Below, piece by piece: positions 37,640 through 49,258 of a stretch of DNA of 64,000 nt. The stretch's first letter is position 1. Each line of letters starts with the position of its first letter. The position numbers and the translations under genes were made by a program. The DNA lies in contig CM072803.1 in NCBI GenBank assembly GCA_037013495.1, positions 21,225,501 to 21,289,500 on the forward strand, given 5' to 3'. The DNA comes from Hippophae tibetana (Eukaryota; Streptophyta; Magnoliopsida; Rosales; Elaeagnaceae). The notes under the pieces are model-generated. The model made no database searches and had not been told where the DNA came from. It saw only the letters and a program-made list of their open reading frames with translations.

Positions 37640-39481
37640 ATGGTTCAAGGAGTTGATGAAGTTAGAAAAGGTCCATGGACAGAACAAGAAGACTTTCAAC
37701 TAAATTGCTTTGTGGGTTTGTTTGGTGATCGACGTTGGGATTTCATAGCAAAAGTTTCAGGTTTGAAGGTGGAGGGAGACAAATAAATATCGGTATGATT
37801 ATAAGGAGATGAAAAGGTGAATGCAAAGAGCTATACCTTTTAACCATCTCTATTTGGGTTTTCTTGTTGTTTAGGTTTGAAAAGAACAGGTAAAAGTTGC
37901 AGATTAAGATGGGTTAATTATCTTCACCCTGGTCTTAAAAGAGGAAAGCTGAGCCCTCAAGAAGAACGCCTTGTGTTGGAGCTTCATTCCAAATGGGGAA
38001 ATAGGTTCATCTTTCTTTCTTTATGTTCTTTTCTTCTCTTTAATTATATCTTGTCTTTGTTTTATTTACATTTTTTGTTGGTTTATATGCTTAAATCATT
38101 TCATATTAGTTCAAAATCATATTCAATATTTATAACTCACTTGACTAAATTATAGCTAACTAACAAGTGGTCTGTCCAACTCTGATTACAAATAGTATAA
38201 GGGGTCTAACTCTGCGTATTTTATAATTTTGTTTGATTTTATTCAATGGAAAAAAACACCTAGGAGTCCAATTAGGTCATTTAGACACTTCAAATTAAAA
38301 ATATTAAAAGTTCCATCTTTAGAGAGTAATTCTATAATTGGGTTGCAAATTAACTCAATCAAGTAGATCAATCAGTGTTCAAATTAATTAATGTGGGCTT
38401 CATATCTATATTGATATACCCATAATAATTTATATAGTAATTACTATACTTTTTAGTGTAACATGGATAAATAGTAGGAACAAATAGAGTTTTTCAGAAG
38501 TTAGTGATAGAATATTGATGTCAGAAGTTCCATCTTTAAAACCTAATGCATGGTACACCATAATTATAGTTTGAAAATTGTAAAACGAGACATCAGATAC
38601 TATATAAGATAGTTGACTTAAACATCAACTTGCTGTTTGTGTTGGATTCTATTTGGCTCTATTTCTTTCAAAAAATTTATACACATGATAGCCAAAGTCT
38701 CCCAAAACTTTTGAACATGCGAGTGTTAATTATTTCAAAATTTTATAACACATGACCACCTGTTTACTATAATTTTGAGTATATATATGCGCAAGTATAA
38801 GTTATCCTAACATTCATCTATACTATAATTATATCAACTTGTTTGCCTTCCGACTTTTCTTTCATCTTAATCAAATGGGTTCACTTATTTTGCGATAATA
38901 TGTAATAAAATTGATGTAGATGGTCAAGAATTGCTAGAAAATTACCAGGGCGTACAGATAATGAAATAAAAAACTATTGGAGAACCCATATGAGAAAAAA
39001 AGCTCAAGAGAAAAAGAAGAAAGCTTTATCTCCTTCATCACCATCATATTCTTCAAAAAGTACTTCTTCCTCATCAAATTTCACTGCAGATGATGTTTCA
39101 ATACTGATCTTTAAAGAAACAGGGGTTCAAAGCTTTTATGACACGGGAGGTGATAAAGAGATTTCAATTTCAGCTTCAAAAGAAAAAAAGTTAATTAATC
39201 AAAAACAAGGAGAAAATGGGTATTCAATGGATGATATATGGAAGGAAATAACTACTTTACCTGAAGTTAGCAATATTATAGAACCAGTTCTTTATGATGA
39301 ACAAGGTTGCAAGTTCTCTAATTGTCCTGTTTTGCCCTCTCCAATTTGGGATTATTGTTTTTCAGATTCACTGTGGAAATTGGATGATGAAAAAGAGAGT
39401 AAGATGATTTTCCCAGCAAGTAGTAGTGTTGATCAACAATTTCTCTCTTGTTATGAGAGAGACATAGCTCTAACTGACTGA
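37640..39481 (+). CDS. R2R3-MYB transcription factor, MYB59/MYB48 type
   Basis: Nuclear DNA-binding regulator; in Arabidopsis MYB59 and MYB48 act in root growth, nutrient and stress responses. Three coding exons, 37640-37760, 37875-38004 and 38920-39481, give 270 aa. R2 (~9-60) has its three Trp ([31 protein letters not shown]). R3 (~61-112) starts [11 protein letters not shown], with a non-aromatic first position as is normal for this subgroup, and contains [20 protein letters not shown]. The basic [14 protein letters not shown] follows, then a Ser-rich linker. [11 protein letters not shown] and a C-terminal [21 protein letters not shown] match the MYB59/48 activation region. Intron 1 is only 114 bases. 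Reading into it would stop after a few codons (GLKVEGDK), and this intron is a known site of conserved alternative splicing in MYB59/48 genes. The frame is intact throughout. Confidence 0.9.
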
Positions 39482-42400
39482 CTAGGATTTTATTTATTAT
39501 TAAGATTTGTTCATGAAAATGCTATCACATATTTGTGATCATCACAAATGATATAATAAAACTTATGTAATATCTACTAAAATTAATTTCATCATCCTAC
39601 TTCATTTGTGATATCACAAATTTTGTGATATCTAATGCTACTGTATGCAGAATACTTTATGTTAGTGCTTCTTAAATGGGAAGCTCTAAGTTTCTAACTT
39701 TGTATAATGTGAGTTTAATTTCTCTAATAAGCTGTCTGTTGAGTTCTGTCTTGTCCTTAATTTTTATCGAGCTTTAGATGTGTACTTCCTTTATGTGTAT
39801 ACTACTCATGCTTTATGTGGTTTCAATTTTAAAAAAGCAAGAGAGAACTTTAAAATAAGAATGTTTTATACATATTTTTAGTTATTAAAGTTAATATATT
39901 TACGTTTATTTTAATTTTTTTTAATTTTTTTTTGTGTTATAATTGTTAATTTTGTATTTTATGAAAAAATATGAGTTTTTATAAAAAAAAATTAAAATTT
40001 TATTGATTTTTTATTAATTTTATTTGACACGTGGATATACGTCTAAAACTATGCCGTTTTGATTCTTCTCGCACTAAACGAATAATTTCCCTCACGTCGT
40101 TTCTTTCATATGTGTGCTAAGCGACGTGTCATTTGGTCCAGCCTTTAGTCCCAACCAAATGATGCGTCGTTTGGCCAACACCACTTTCATGCAAGCCCGT
40201 CGCCTCCCTTGTCACTGCTCACATATCGTTAATCCCACATGTGACACAATCTAGTATGTTTATTTGATTTCATACACTGCTCAAGCTTAATATGTTCATA
40301 AAACCTTAAATACAATTTATATAAATACCCACAAAATATCATTTTGAAGAAAATGAAGGAATTAAAAAAAAGTTAGATATAAAAATTAGAATAATTCTCT
40401 TGGAGGAGATTCATGAACATTTGAAGAAAAATTCAAAAACAAATTTAGATATTGGTGTATTGACTCTACTTTCTAAAAAAAATATGGTTTCTTTTTTTTA
40501 TGATATAAATTATTTAGTTATCTTATCATATTTATTAAATTTAATGCTTAATTACATAATTTATTATGATTATGGGTAATTCTAACCCTTAAATTATGAT
40601 CAATATGGATTATTTTATGTCTTGAATAAAGTTTAAATTATTAATTTTTTGATGTGTTTAATTTTATATTTAAATATCAAAACATGTTAATTTTTGAATT
40701 AGGTATACAATTATTGTTAAATTATGAAGTTAATATAAAATTTTTATTTTTGGAATTGAAGTAACAGGTTATAATTTTTATTATAATTTGAATTAAATAC
40801 TTACGTTAGAAATTGTTAAGAATACTAATTTCATCTAATTTATTTATTATTATTTTAAATTATAATGCAATAAATAAGTTAAATTTAGTAATTATAATTT
40901 TAAGTTTTTCATGAATTAGGTTAATTAATAATTAAGTTGTTAGTTAATTATAAAGTAAAAAAAATAAATAAAAAATTAGGCAAATTTAAAATTTAAAATT
41001 AAAATTGAGAAAAGCTAAAAGTAATCTTAAAATTATGTAATAAATTTAAAATTTAGAAATTGAATGCTTCATAACATAATAGATTTAATTGTAATTAATG
41101 GCGAAAAAAATCTCATAATCACTTGTTTCTCTTATCAACCTAAAAATTTACACTTTTTTTTATTTTATTATTCTTTCATATTATCTTATTTTATAAAAAA
41201 ATATTCAAAAATCTTCATTTATTTTATTTGTAATATTTTAAATTTTTTATTTTAAACTAGTAATTAATAATTAAAATTTTCAATCTTACTTAGATAATAA
41301 CTATTACTTACAAGTATATTTACAACGATACAAATCTTTATAAAATAAAAAATAAGGTTAATTATTTGATAATCAATTTGACACTATCATTAAAAATGGG
41401 GATAACTATTTTATATAAAAGATAAATACGGCAACAATTTGTTAGTTATTATAGTTTAATCATTTAAATTTAGTAATTTTTTAGGACAATTTAATTCACT
41501 ATTTTTGAAAAAGTGACATTATATGTTTAAATTATCAATTTTTAAGTTTTTTGAAAAAATATTTTATTTTTATTTTTCAAATGCATTTAGAAATTTTTAA
41601 TAATTATTGAATAATTGTTAAAGATTTTTTAAAATAAAATATTTTTTAAAAAAACATAATAATTGATTATTTAATCCTATAATGTTAATTTTTTAAAATT
41701 AGTGAATTAAATTATCATAATAAAATGTAACTGAGTATTTTATTTTGAAAAACGAGTGCACCACTTTGATCATCCACTCTTTATCTAATTATAACATGTC
41801 TTGTACGTAAGTTGAGATCTCACAGACAAGAAGAGTTTTCCTTATTTATATCCCATGAAGTTATGTGTACTCTTTATGAATATGTATAATATGATTCTTA
41901 TAATTTTACGTTTTCTTTTTTAATTTTCAAATGTTCATCTCATATTTTTTAAAAATTTATTCCATTTAATTTTTAATCATGATCTACAATTTTAACTTAA
42001 ATAATATGTAAGATACTTCGATAATTATGATTATATATAAAATAATAAAGAAATATGATATTTAACGTAATTAAATAATTATGATAATATATAAAATAGT
42101 GATTAAATATTATATTTAATCTGTAAAAAGGGTAAAATAGATTTGTATCCATTTTAAATATAATTCAATTAAAAAAATCATTTCTAATATGGTTAAATTA
42201 TTTGTAAATATTTGATGTATTCTGAAAATATAAATTAAAGAGAAATAAATAATATTATATGATAAACATTCATAATATGCATTCACATATTTTCAAAATG
42301 TAACATAAATTGCATGGAATTTCCATGCATTGAACACTTTTTTTTTTCTTTTTATAACAAAAGTCAATGATAAGAACGTTTATCCTTCCAAGTGGTGCCA

Positions 42401-44789
42401 AATTGCGCCAAATACAAACTTCCATTATGTAAAATTATTAAGAACTCTTGCACATATTTAAAGCTTTTTATGAAGGTATTGAAAATTATCCTTTAGTAAT
42501 TTATTATATTAGTATGTTTGTGAAATCTTGATATCTAATAATTTATTAACTAAATGACAATTTGCACCTATAATATAAACAGTTGCTTCCCATTGGTTAA
42601 TACATAGTAGATATGAACAAGGTTTGTAAAAATCCTATTGAAACCAAGAAATATATTTCTGCTTGACATCCGGAATAAATAAAGAGTTTCTATTTGAAAA
42701 AAATATTAATTAGTGTATTTTAAACTTGTGACTCAAAAAAGTGAGAAAAATAAGGCTTATTAGAGTATTATATATTTTTTAAATAATTATATTCTTAGAG
42801 GTGTTAATTAAGTTGGGTTTGGTAGCTCATTTAATTTTTTTTTAAATAGATTGACTCATTTAATTTTTTTACAGGTTTATGATATTAAATAAATTAACTT
42901 TATAGTTTTTGTTGTACTTGTTTTAAAATGTGAATGATATTAATTTTTTAAATGGTAGATTATAATATGATTGTTATATTATAATTAATTAAATAAATAA
43001 ATTAATGATTTAATTTTGTTGATGAATGAAAAAAATGTGATTGTTTAGAAGGAAAAAAGTTTGTTATTTGGGTAAAAAATGTTAAAAAAATCAACCAAAA
43101 GTATTGAAAAATATATGTTTAGCCTTTTAGCAAAAAAAAAAAAAAAATTAACCAAAAATATTATTTTTATTCATAAAAATTGTTAAATGTGCTTGTTAGT
43201 TGCTTGTTCATAAGTTAAAATGAACTGTTCATTTAAGTTCAAGAGTTAAGTGAATTAAACTTTTTCAACTCACTAGCTTAATGGAATAACTTTAAATAAA
43301 CTGAGGTATACAACATAATTAGTTTAACACCTCTATATATTGCTCACACCCATAAATAAAACAAAAATCCTAGATATTCTAGGTTCTTAAATGAGTTTCA
43401 TGCCTTAAGTCACAACTAGTTGTCATCTAGTATCATTCAAATATGCAAACTCGTCGTGCATCAAAAATCTCGTAATTATTTAATTCAAATAGTTTAGTCC
43501 CAAATCTATCCATTTATTCAATCAATAGAAACTTTAATTTCTTTCTTATATGTGGAGAATAAATTTTTTATAATTATAGTGAACATAAACGAAAATTAGA
43601 TAATTATTACATTAAGTTTTAGAAGTCACATAATTATTGAAAAAAATGTCACAATAATTCCGTTATTATGTATAAATAAACACTTTAATCCTATAATTTT
43701 TAAGTTAGATACCTATAATTCTGTTATTTATGAAGTTAATCACTATCGTGTAAAAAAATATGAGATCATAAGTACTCAATTTTAATACTCTAATAGACTA
43801 AAAATGTCTATTTTAATAATTATAGGATTAAAAATGTTTATTTTTCACAATAACATAACTACTTGTACAAACTCATAACTTAATGGATTAAAATACTCAT
43901 TTTAAAAAACCCTAATGTGTATAACATAATAATTATAGAACTAATATATATATATACTTATTTAGTAAAAAATATAAGAAATTGAGTAGCTTTGTGCTTT
44001 TTTTTAATGGTTCTAATTTCTAAAAGCCTATTTTTCATTTGTTCTCAAGTTCTATTTAGTTATTCATGATTACATTTAGAAACTTAATTTCAATTTTAAA
44101 TTACAGTGTTGTCATTCTGCTCAAAACTTTGTAAGAGTCTACCTTAAGCTAATGGGAGTTGTTAGGGACTAATCCGTGAGCTGGAAACTTGACTTTTTCC
44201 CAAAAACACATGAAACCATATATATAATATATACTTTATATTCTTTGTTTGTTTATGAGGCAATGAGGTTTGTTCCGACGTATATATATATATATATAAT
44301 ATGGCATAATTTTTACCACTAGACTATTAAAGTGATGGACATATATAAAACAGGTTAAGATATAATTAAATGGAAAAACCAAAGGAGGGACGAATACAAT
44401 TAATCACCTCACTGGTGCTAGCTAGCCGTTTATGCCGTGTAATTTGTTGTTTTACTCAATTAATTATTCTCTATTGCCACCCCATCCCAATCCACTTAAT
44501 GATTGATTAATTCTAATCACTTTAATAACTTATCTGTTTATCTTATCCATAATTAATTTATCGTTTGAGCCCTAAAATTGCGGGATTTTGAGTTTTAACA
44601 AAAATAAAAAAATTGCACAATAAGAGTGTAAATTAATTTGAGATATTTATGAACTCAAAGAAAACAAAGACAAAGTTCATTAGAATTAACAATTAACAAC
44701 ATGAGAATACAAACAACATACATCACATCAATCACCCCCCAAAACCATTGAAATTAAGAAAACAAGAGAAGTACAAATCTTTCCAATTC
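39482..44789. other. AT-rich intergenic DNA with one GC-richer island
   Basis: A GC-richer island at about 40025-40260 contains GACACGTGG, CACGTCG, GCGACGTGTC and ATGCGTCGTTTGG and looks repeat- or promoter-derived, but nothing adjoining it was recognised. A short perfect inverted repeat, TGCATGGAATTTCCATGCA, lies near 42313. A poly(A) run lies at about 43132-43147 and (TA)n tracts near 43947 and 44281. The frame at 41064-41255 is low-complexity. No gene was supported. Confidence 0.5.
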
Positions 44790-46839
44790 TTAAATTTGAG
44801 TGTAATCAGTGGTTTGCTCTTGTGCACTAGTGGTGAAGATAATCTCATAAACAACAGCAGCAATACCAGCACCAATAAATGGACCTAGCCAATAGACCCA
44901 GTGGTTAGCCCATGACCAACTGACCACAGCAGGTCCAAAAGAGACTGCTGGGTTCATTGAACCACCATCAAAAGCACCTCCAACCAAAATGTTAGCACCA
45001 ACTATGAAACCAATTGCAATTGGTGCAATTATAGCAATGTTACCACTCTTTTTGTCTAAGGCTGTGGCATAAACTGTGTAAACCAAACCAAATGTCATCA
45101 CTATTTCAAATACCACTGCATTCCATACACCCACACCTGTTGATAGGGAGAAAGCTGATGTTTCCTGCATTAATATGTAAAAGTGCTTAATTTTGATAGT
45201 AAAGAGTGCTTTCTTACTTGAATTTCTTGTGTGACATTGATTTATGGTATGTTTGTGACCCTCTAGAAAAGGTACTTCTGAATCAAACATTAAGGGTACG
45301 CTTGTATTTTAACAAAAACACAAGCAAACCGACCCAAAAAAGTTGTCATAATATCTTTCAGGGCATTTTGTATTTTATGATACAAGTATAAATTATGTAA
45401 TTTTCCTGAAAGGATTTCAATTGAAATCACTTTTGACAAAAGTCGCTTTTAATAAAAACGACACTTATAGTTAAATTATGTATTAATAATGAACAAAAGA
45501 CAAAAAAAGTCATAATTGAGAGCAACACTTACCAATCCACCAGTAGCAACTTTAAGAAGCAAACAAGCAACAACAGAACCAAGCAATTGGGCAATCCAAT
45601 ACAAAATAGTCTTAAGAAGACTAATGTGACCACCAATAAAGGCACCAAATGTGACAGCAGGGTTAACATGTCCACCAGATATGTTGGCAGCAACTGCAAC
45701 TGCTACAAATAGTGCAAAGGCATGAGCAAGAGCAGCTGCTACAAGCCCGGCTGGTGTTGATGATCCACTGTCTGTCAACTTATCTGCCAATAATAAAATT
45801 CATAAAAATTATATATTTATATATTCTATATACACATACCAAATTTGGAATTAATAGATTTGAACTACTCATATTACTGTTTTGGTATCCCTTTTGATTT
45901 TTTTTTAAATTGACAAAAATATGATCCAATAATGTAAATAGGAATATTTCATGTATCTTATACTAAAATAAGAATAAAGACATTCTAAAGGTATCAATCC
46001 CCAAAATTCAAATAACTGGTGACTTAGAATTGAGAGTAAAATTATTAATTTCATGACTTAGCTTACTTAAATTTCACAATATGTCATTGTTAAAAATTTG
46101 TTGCATTATATCTTTGATATAAAGGTGATTATATTGTTACATAACACTGCTAATAAAATGAAACATAGCATAACTTCTTCCTACCTATATCTATAATATA
46201 TATAAAAGTCTAAATTATAACTATAATAATTTTGTACAAAAATATTCTTATGCTTTAAAGTAATTAATAACATATATTACTCTTTATATTTTATTTTTAA
46301 ATTTTGGAAAAAAAATATCTTTATATGTTATGCATACTTCAAACACGATTTCAAAACTCAAAGAGTTCAATTAATAATATGTATCGTCTGTTCATTTTTT
46401 ATGTATACTTTCGGGTTCTTACAATAATGGATCATTAATTAACTATCATAATGAGTTTACTTTCATAATTAATCTAGAAGTTTAAAAAATTTAATTTAAT
46501 ATTTTATTTCAAATATGTCATAGATATTAACAAAAAAATAAATAAATTAAAAAAAGCATAATAATTCACCTATTTTTAACCAGTGTCAAATAGTTGAAAT
46601 ATCGAACTTATAATATTATAGTATAGATAAATGTTTGGAAAAATATAAGAAAATAGTAAATAGCTAGAAATAGAATAAAAGGAAATAGGTTAAGTGTTGG
46701 ACTTACTGAAAGCCATTCCTGAGCCTTCACCAGCAAAAACAAAGATGAGCATGGAGATGAACTCAGCTAGAGCTGCTTTGAGAGCACTTGGATGGCTAAA
46801 ATCAGCTTGAGATCCCAGATGAATGTTAGTGATAGCCAT
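44790..46839 (-). CDS. Tonoplast aquaporin, TIP1 subfamily (TIP1;3-like)
   Basis: Vacuolar-membrane channel for water and possibly small solutes. Minus-strand exons 46839-46707, 45783-45533 and 45164-44790 join to 252 aa, the normal TIP length with six membrane spans. It begins MAITNIHLG, then [20 protein letters not shown] (span 1). The two half-helix motifs are intact: [12 protein letters not shown] (Asn85) and [11 protein letters not shown] (Asn199). [19 protein letters not shown] and [17 protein letters not shown] are typical TIP1 segments, and the tail ends TTDYTQI. The selectivity filter reads His65, Ile149, Gly196, Val202; TIP1 proteins normally have Ala at the third position, so the Gly is unusual and TIP2-like. 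A TATA box and a G-box lie upstream. No frame damage was seen. Confidence 0.93.
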
Positions 46840-46958
46840 TTTTAATTTAGAAGAAACACAGTTTCTATAATTTCTTTATGAATATATCTCAAGCTTATAG
46901 CAACCTAATAAACTTAGCTTTTGCTTATGCTTATTTCTTGCCTTTCGTTTAGGGAGAA

Positions 46959-46972
46959 TTTATATATATAAA
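46959..46972 (-). promoter_or_regulatory. TATA box of the aquaporin gene
   Basis: TTTATATATATAAA, about 120 bases before the ATG at 46839, leaves room for a short 5' UTR. Being palindromic it does not itself indicate direction; its position does. Confidence 0.6.
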
Positions 46973-47245
46973 GGGAGCTAATGGCTTTGGTTACCGGAAT
47001 AGCCAGTTACCCATCCAGTCGTAGCTAATTTTCAACGAGAAAAGGAAAACGTAAATAGCATCTTTATATATTATATTCATAATATTTTTTATTAGATATA
47101 GTTAATTAGATTTTATTATATTTATTAATAATAATGTATTTGTAATTTATCAAAAATTAATTATAAATAGATTTTTTAAAATTAAAAAAATTAGCTGTTT
47201 TTCGTGAGGTCCAGTTGGAATGCCTCCAATTCTTTCTCATCTTGA

Positions 47246-47251
47246 CACGTG
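47246..47251. promoter_or_regulatory. G-box/ABRE-like CACGTG upstream of the aquaporin
   Basis: GACACGTGGAC lies about 410 bases before the TIP start. ACACGTGG is a core recognised by bZIP and bHLH factors, and TIP genes are often ABA- or drought-responsive. A single site is suggestive only. Confidence 0.35.
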
Positions 47252-47259
47252 GACGGCTT

Positions 47260-49047
47260 GATGTGACTTATTTGGCTGATCATGCGGAGGGAAATTTTTG
47301 TGGCCGATTTATAGCTATAGTGGTGCTCCATCAATGATTGTTGTCGGCTTTTGGCTTAACCGACCATTTCGATTGTTTATATCTTTAGTTATAGAAAATT
47401 ATATGTTGAGCTGTTTCTTTAATATTTAATTTAAGAATATTACTTCTAATAAAACGAATAAAATTTTAATAACAAAAATAACTCACTCCATAATATTAAA
47501 ATGTTATTTTATTATTATAAATATAAAATACTATTAAAATTATTAATTTTTCTATATGTTGTGATGTTATTTTAAAATAATAACTTGTAGAAGAAATATA
47601 TACCAATAATACTAGAAATAAACTGATAAAATATATAATTAATGCTATTTTTATTTTCAAAATAATAAATTTCAGTAACTCAAGTATCATGGAATTCACC
47701 TAACCATTTATATTATTAATAAATATAATTGTATTAATAAAATTATATCTAATAAAAAATTATTAAATTAGTAGAGATTGTGACTTAATAATATGATTCA
47801 TATATTGATGTTGTAGTAATATTTTCTTCACTGCTTTCCTTGCACATTTTCAAAAATATTGTGTTAAAAAATAATAAGTCAAATGGGGATTATCATAGAT
47901 TAAAATATTTTAAATATTTTTATGAATAATTTTACATATTATACTATATAAAATAAATATCTTCAAATTAAATTTTATTTTTAAAATTTTACAAAAAAAA
48001 TTTGAACACTTTTTACATATTACACTATATATTATAATTACAATTAAAATTAAAATTTCTTATTAAATACAATTATATAAGTTTAATTATACTTACTAAT
48101 TTGTACTCTATCATTTGCAATTTATTACAAATTTATAATAAATATGATTTTTCTATCACTTTTTCAATATTTTAATAAAATTAAATTATTTATGTTTCCA
48201 TAAACCCCATTATTTTAGTTGAGGCAAGAGTGGTTCAGTTTTTTTTTTTTTTTTTTTTTTTGTTTCTCTCACACAAGAGTGGTTACGTTGAGTTGTTTAA
48301 GAAATGATCATGCACTAATCAACTTATTAAATTATGCTTATCAACTATCTCTTTTTATAATTTATTTATTAGAGCATCATGTAATATGTGGGTGATAATA
48401 TCATTGACTCGATAAAGTTTGATCATTCAAATTACTGATTTGAAATATGGAGATTTTTATATTATTATCTCTATTATTAGAGAAAATTAATTAAGATGAA
48501 GTTGCTTAATAAAATGCTCTAAAATCGAAATAGTTAAACCTAACATGGTTAAAAAGTCTTTCGACACATGGTTAAATAGTGGTTTTACATAAAGTAGTTT
48601 TGTCGTATAAAGGAACAACACCCTAAGAGTTTTGCCTAGAGATTTTAGTGTTACGAAGGTTTGACAAATTGGTAGCTAATGGCGGGATTTGTTTTTGTAT
48701 TTATTATCATTCAAAATCTTTAAAAGCATGTATTATTTTTAAAGGTATCCATTTATTAGAAAATAGTTTTTATGAATTAAATCAATGAATGCTAATTTAA
48801 TTATTTTAATTTTTGAATTAATTAACAAATATATTAGAAAAATATTTTAATAATTACAAATATATTTTTTAATTTTATCGAGTGATAAAAATAATAAATA
48901 AATCAATCACATCTTTACAATTAGTTTAACTTTTGGTTATTTTATTAGTTTTTTTTTCTATTTATTCTCTTGTTTTTTCTCTTTCTTCTCTTTCTCACAC
49001 CTCTATATATTTGAATAAAAATTTCTTATTTCTTTTTCACAAAACAA
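47260..49047. other. AT-rich intergenic DNA
   Basis: Contains a 23-base poly(T) run at about 48240-48262 and random A/T-rich frames (minus 47496-47699). No gene, RNA or element terminus was recognised. Confidence 0.55.
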
Positions 49048-49258
49048 AAAAAATCCTAAACCTAACACTAAACAATAAACCATAAACACTAAATCTCAAA
49101 ATAAATTATAAACCCTAAATAATAAACACTATAAATTATATAAATTATAAACACTAAACTTTGAACTTTCAACACTAAATCTTAAACTCTAAACACTAAA
49201 TACTAAACTTTAAATTCTAAATGCTAAACACTAAACATTAAACTTTAAACCCTAAATC
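49048..49258. repeat. Degenerate telomere-like (CCCTAAA-related) array
   Basis: About 210 bases are dominated by variants of the plant telomere unit: AACCCTAAA occurs intact at two places, with many single-base variants such as AACACTAAA, AACTCTAAA and AACATTAAA spaced 7 or 14 bases apart. This is a decayed interstitial telomeric tract, all in the CCCTAAA orientation on this strand. Confidence 0.75.
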
